Positions 63,672 through 64,000 of a stretch of 64,000 nt of DNA are shown here, piece after piece. Where the stretch lies: positions 721,001-785,000 of the forward strand of contig JAEMWC010000119.1 in assembly GCA_016490735.1 (NCBI GenBank), read 5' to 3'. Each line of letters starts with the position of its first letter. Position 1 is the first letter of the stretch. Position numbers and translations under genes: made by a program. The stretch comes from Pachyseris speciosa (taxonomy: Eukaryota > Cnidaria > Anthozoa > Scleractinia > Pachyseridae). The notes under the pieces were generated by a model. The model was not told where the DNA came from. It was given only the letters and a program-made list of their open reading frames with translations, and searched no databases.

Positions 63672-64000
63672 ATGTCTCGCCAAGCGAAGGAAAATGCCTG
63701 CAACTCGGAGTTGATCCCAGTACGCCTGCATTGTCCGTTTGAAAACTGCGACAAGTTTTACAAAAACAAGAAACATTTAAATGAACACTTTCGCTTGCAT
63801 CCGTCACACAAACCCGATAGTTTGGCGACGACTCGCATTCGTGTTACCGCCAAGGAATGTGCCGAAAGATTCCTTGCCGACGAAACAAACCCGTATACTA
63901 GGAAACTGCGTGTCAAAGAATTGTTTCTCCTTCTAACGGATGACGAACTTAAACAGTTTGCCCTCCCAAGGATTGCCAACATTGTGACACCTGTGGACTT
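63672..64000 (+). CDS. C2H2 zinc-finger protein, 5' part (runs off window)
   Basis: The ATG at 63672 opens a frame with no stop to the right edge (109 codons). Residues about 20-43 form one zinc finger: CPFENC, then HLNEHFRLH, with C-x4-C-x12-H-x3-H spacing. Then comes a helical basic region (RVTAKECAERFLADE) and LRVKELFLLLTDDELKQF. A TTTTTCCTCTTTAG acceptor-like site at about 63625-63638 suggests a spliced 5' UTR. One finger suggests a DNA- or protein-binding role, but I do not recognise the family. It is transcribed away from the OTU/HEPN gene, with starts about 1.6 kb apart. Confidence 0.6.
   Translation, partial: MSRQAKENACNSELIPVRLHCPFENCDKFYKNKKHLNEHFRLHPSHKPDSLATTRIRVTAKECAERFLADETNPYTRKLRVKELFLLLTDDELKQFALPRIANIVTPVD

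Overview
This is a eukaryotic, metazoan window, most likely from an anthozoan cnidarian (stony coral or sea anemone). The reasons are intron-containing genes with GT..AG junctions, a dense mix of Penelope-like elements, hammerhead-ribozyme repeats, tRNA-derived SINEs and palindromic MITEs of the kind seen in corals, and an OTU plus DZIP3-type HEPN domain gene. Nothing bacterial (operons, Shine-Dalgarno sites, CRISPR) is present. Most of the DNA is transposon-derived or intronic; few host exons are visible.

Layout. 1-2.66 kb: minus-strand CR1/L2-like non-LTR retrotransposon, open to the left edge, whose protein starts with a hydrophobic leader and a perfect 2A motif. 2.7-9.3 kb: mostly repeats (palindromic MITEs, a duplicated 96-bp unit, a broken Penelope-like GIY-YIG fragment, a tRNA-like repeat) plus one possible first exon. 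9.3-11.5 kb: Penelope-like RT pseudogene flanked by repeats with hammerhead ribozymes, one of them split by a solo LTR. 12.7-15.8 kb: two-exon minus-strand gene for a seven-helix membrane protein whose last codons and stop come from a MITE. 16.3-21.5 kb: SINE, MITEs, the 3' half of a Ty3/gypsy element, and a ribozyme repeat with a nested MITE. 21.8-23.6 kb: large plus-strand coding exon of an unrecognised low-complexity protein with one frameshift. 24.2-30.3 kb: SINE, Penelope-like 3' fragment and repeats.

30.6-62.1 kb is best read as one large minus-strand gene, transcribed from 62.08 kb leftwards. Nearly all its predicted internal exons are bounded by phase-1 introns. They encode an N-terminal module of uncertain fold, short hydrophilic linker exons, an OTU cysteine-protease domain split over two exons, another linker, a DZIP3-type HEPN domain, and a tandemly duplicated exon made of exactly 6 and 3 copies of an 18-residue repeat. 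Its introns hold a LINE tail, a 1.98-kb TTAA-flanked element, a Penelope-like RT/GIY-YIG ORF, a three-unit 261-bp hammerhead (retrozyme-like) array, an R4/Dong-like element between (TAA)n tracts, and many foldback MITEs. The right end (63.67 kb onward) begins a plus-strand C2H2 zinc-finger gene that runs off the window.

The most striking feature is a 3,094-bp Foldback-like element (58,688-61,781). Its inverted arms are (CTTCAGA)n minisatellites, and between them lies a retroviral-integrase-like DDE pseudogene. It sits in the first coding exon of the OTU/HEPN gene with a 6-bp target duplication. Removing it with one duplication copy leaves an uninterrupted frame across the join. All domain names rest on motif recognition by eye; no database search was possible.
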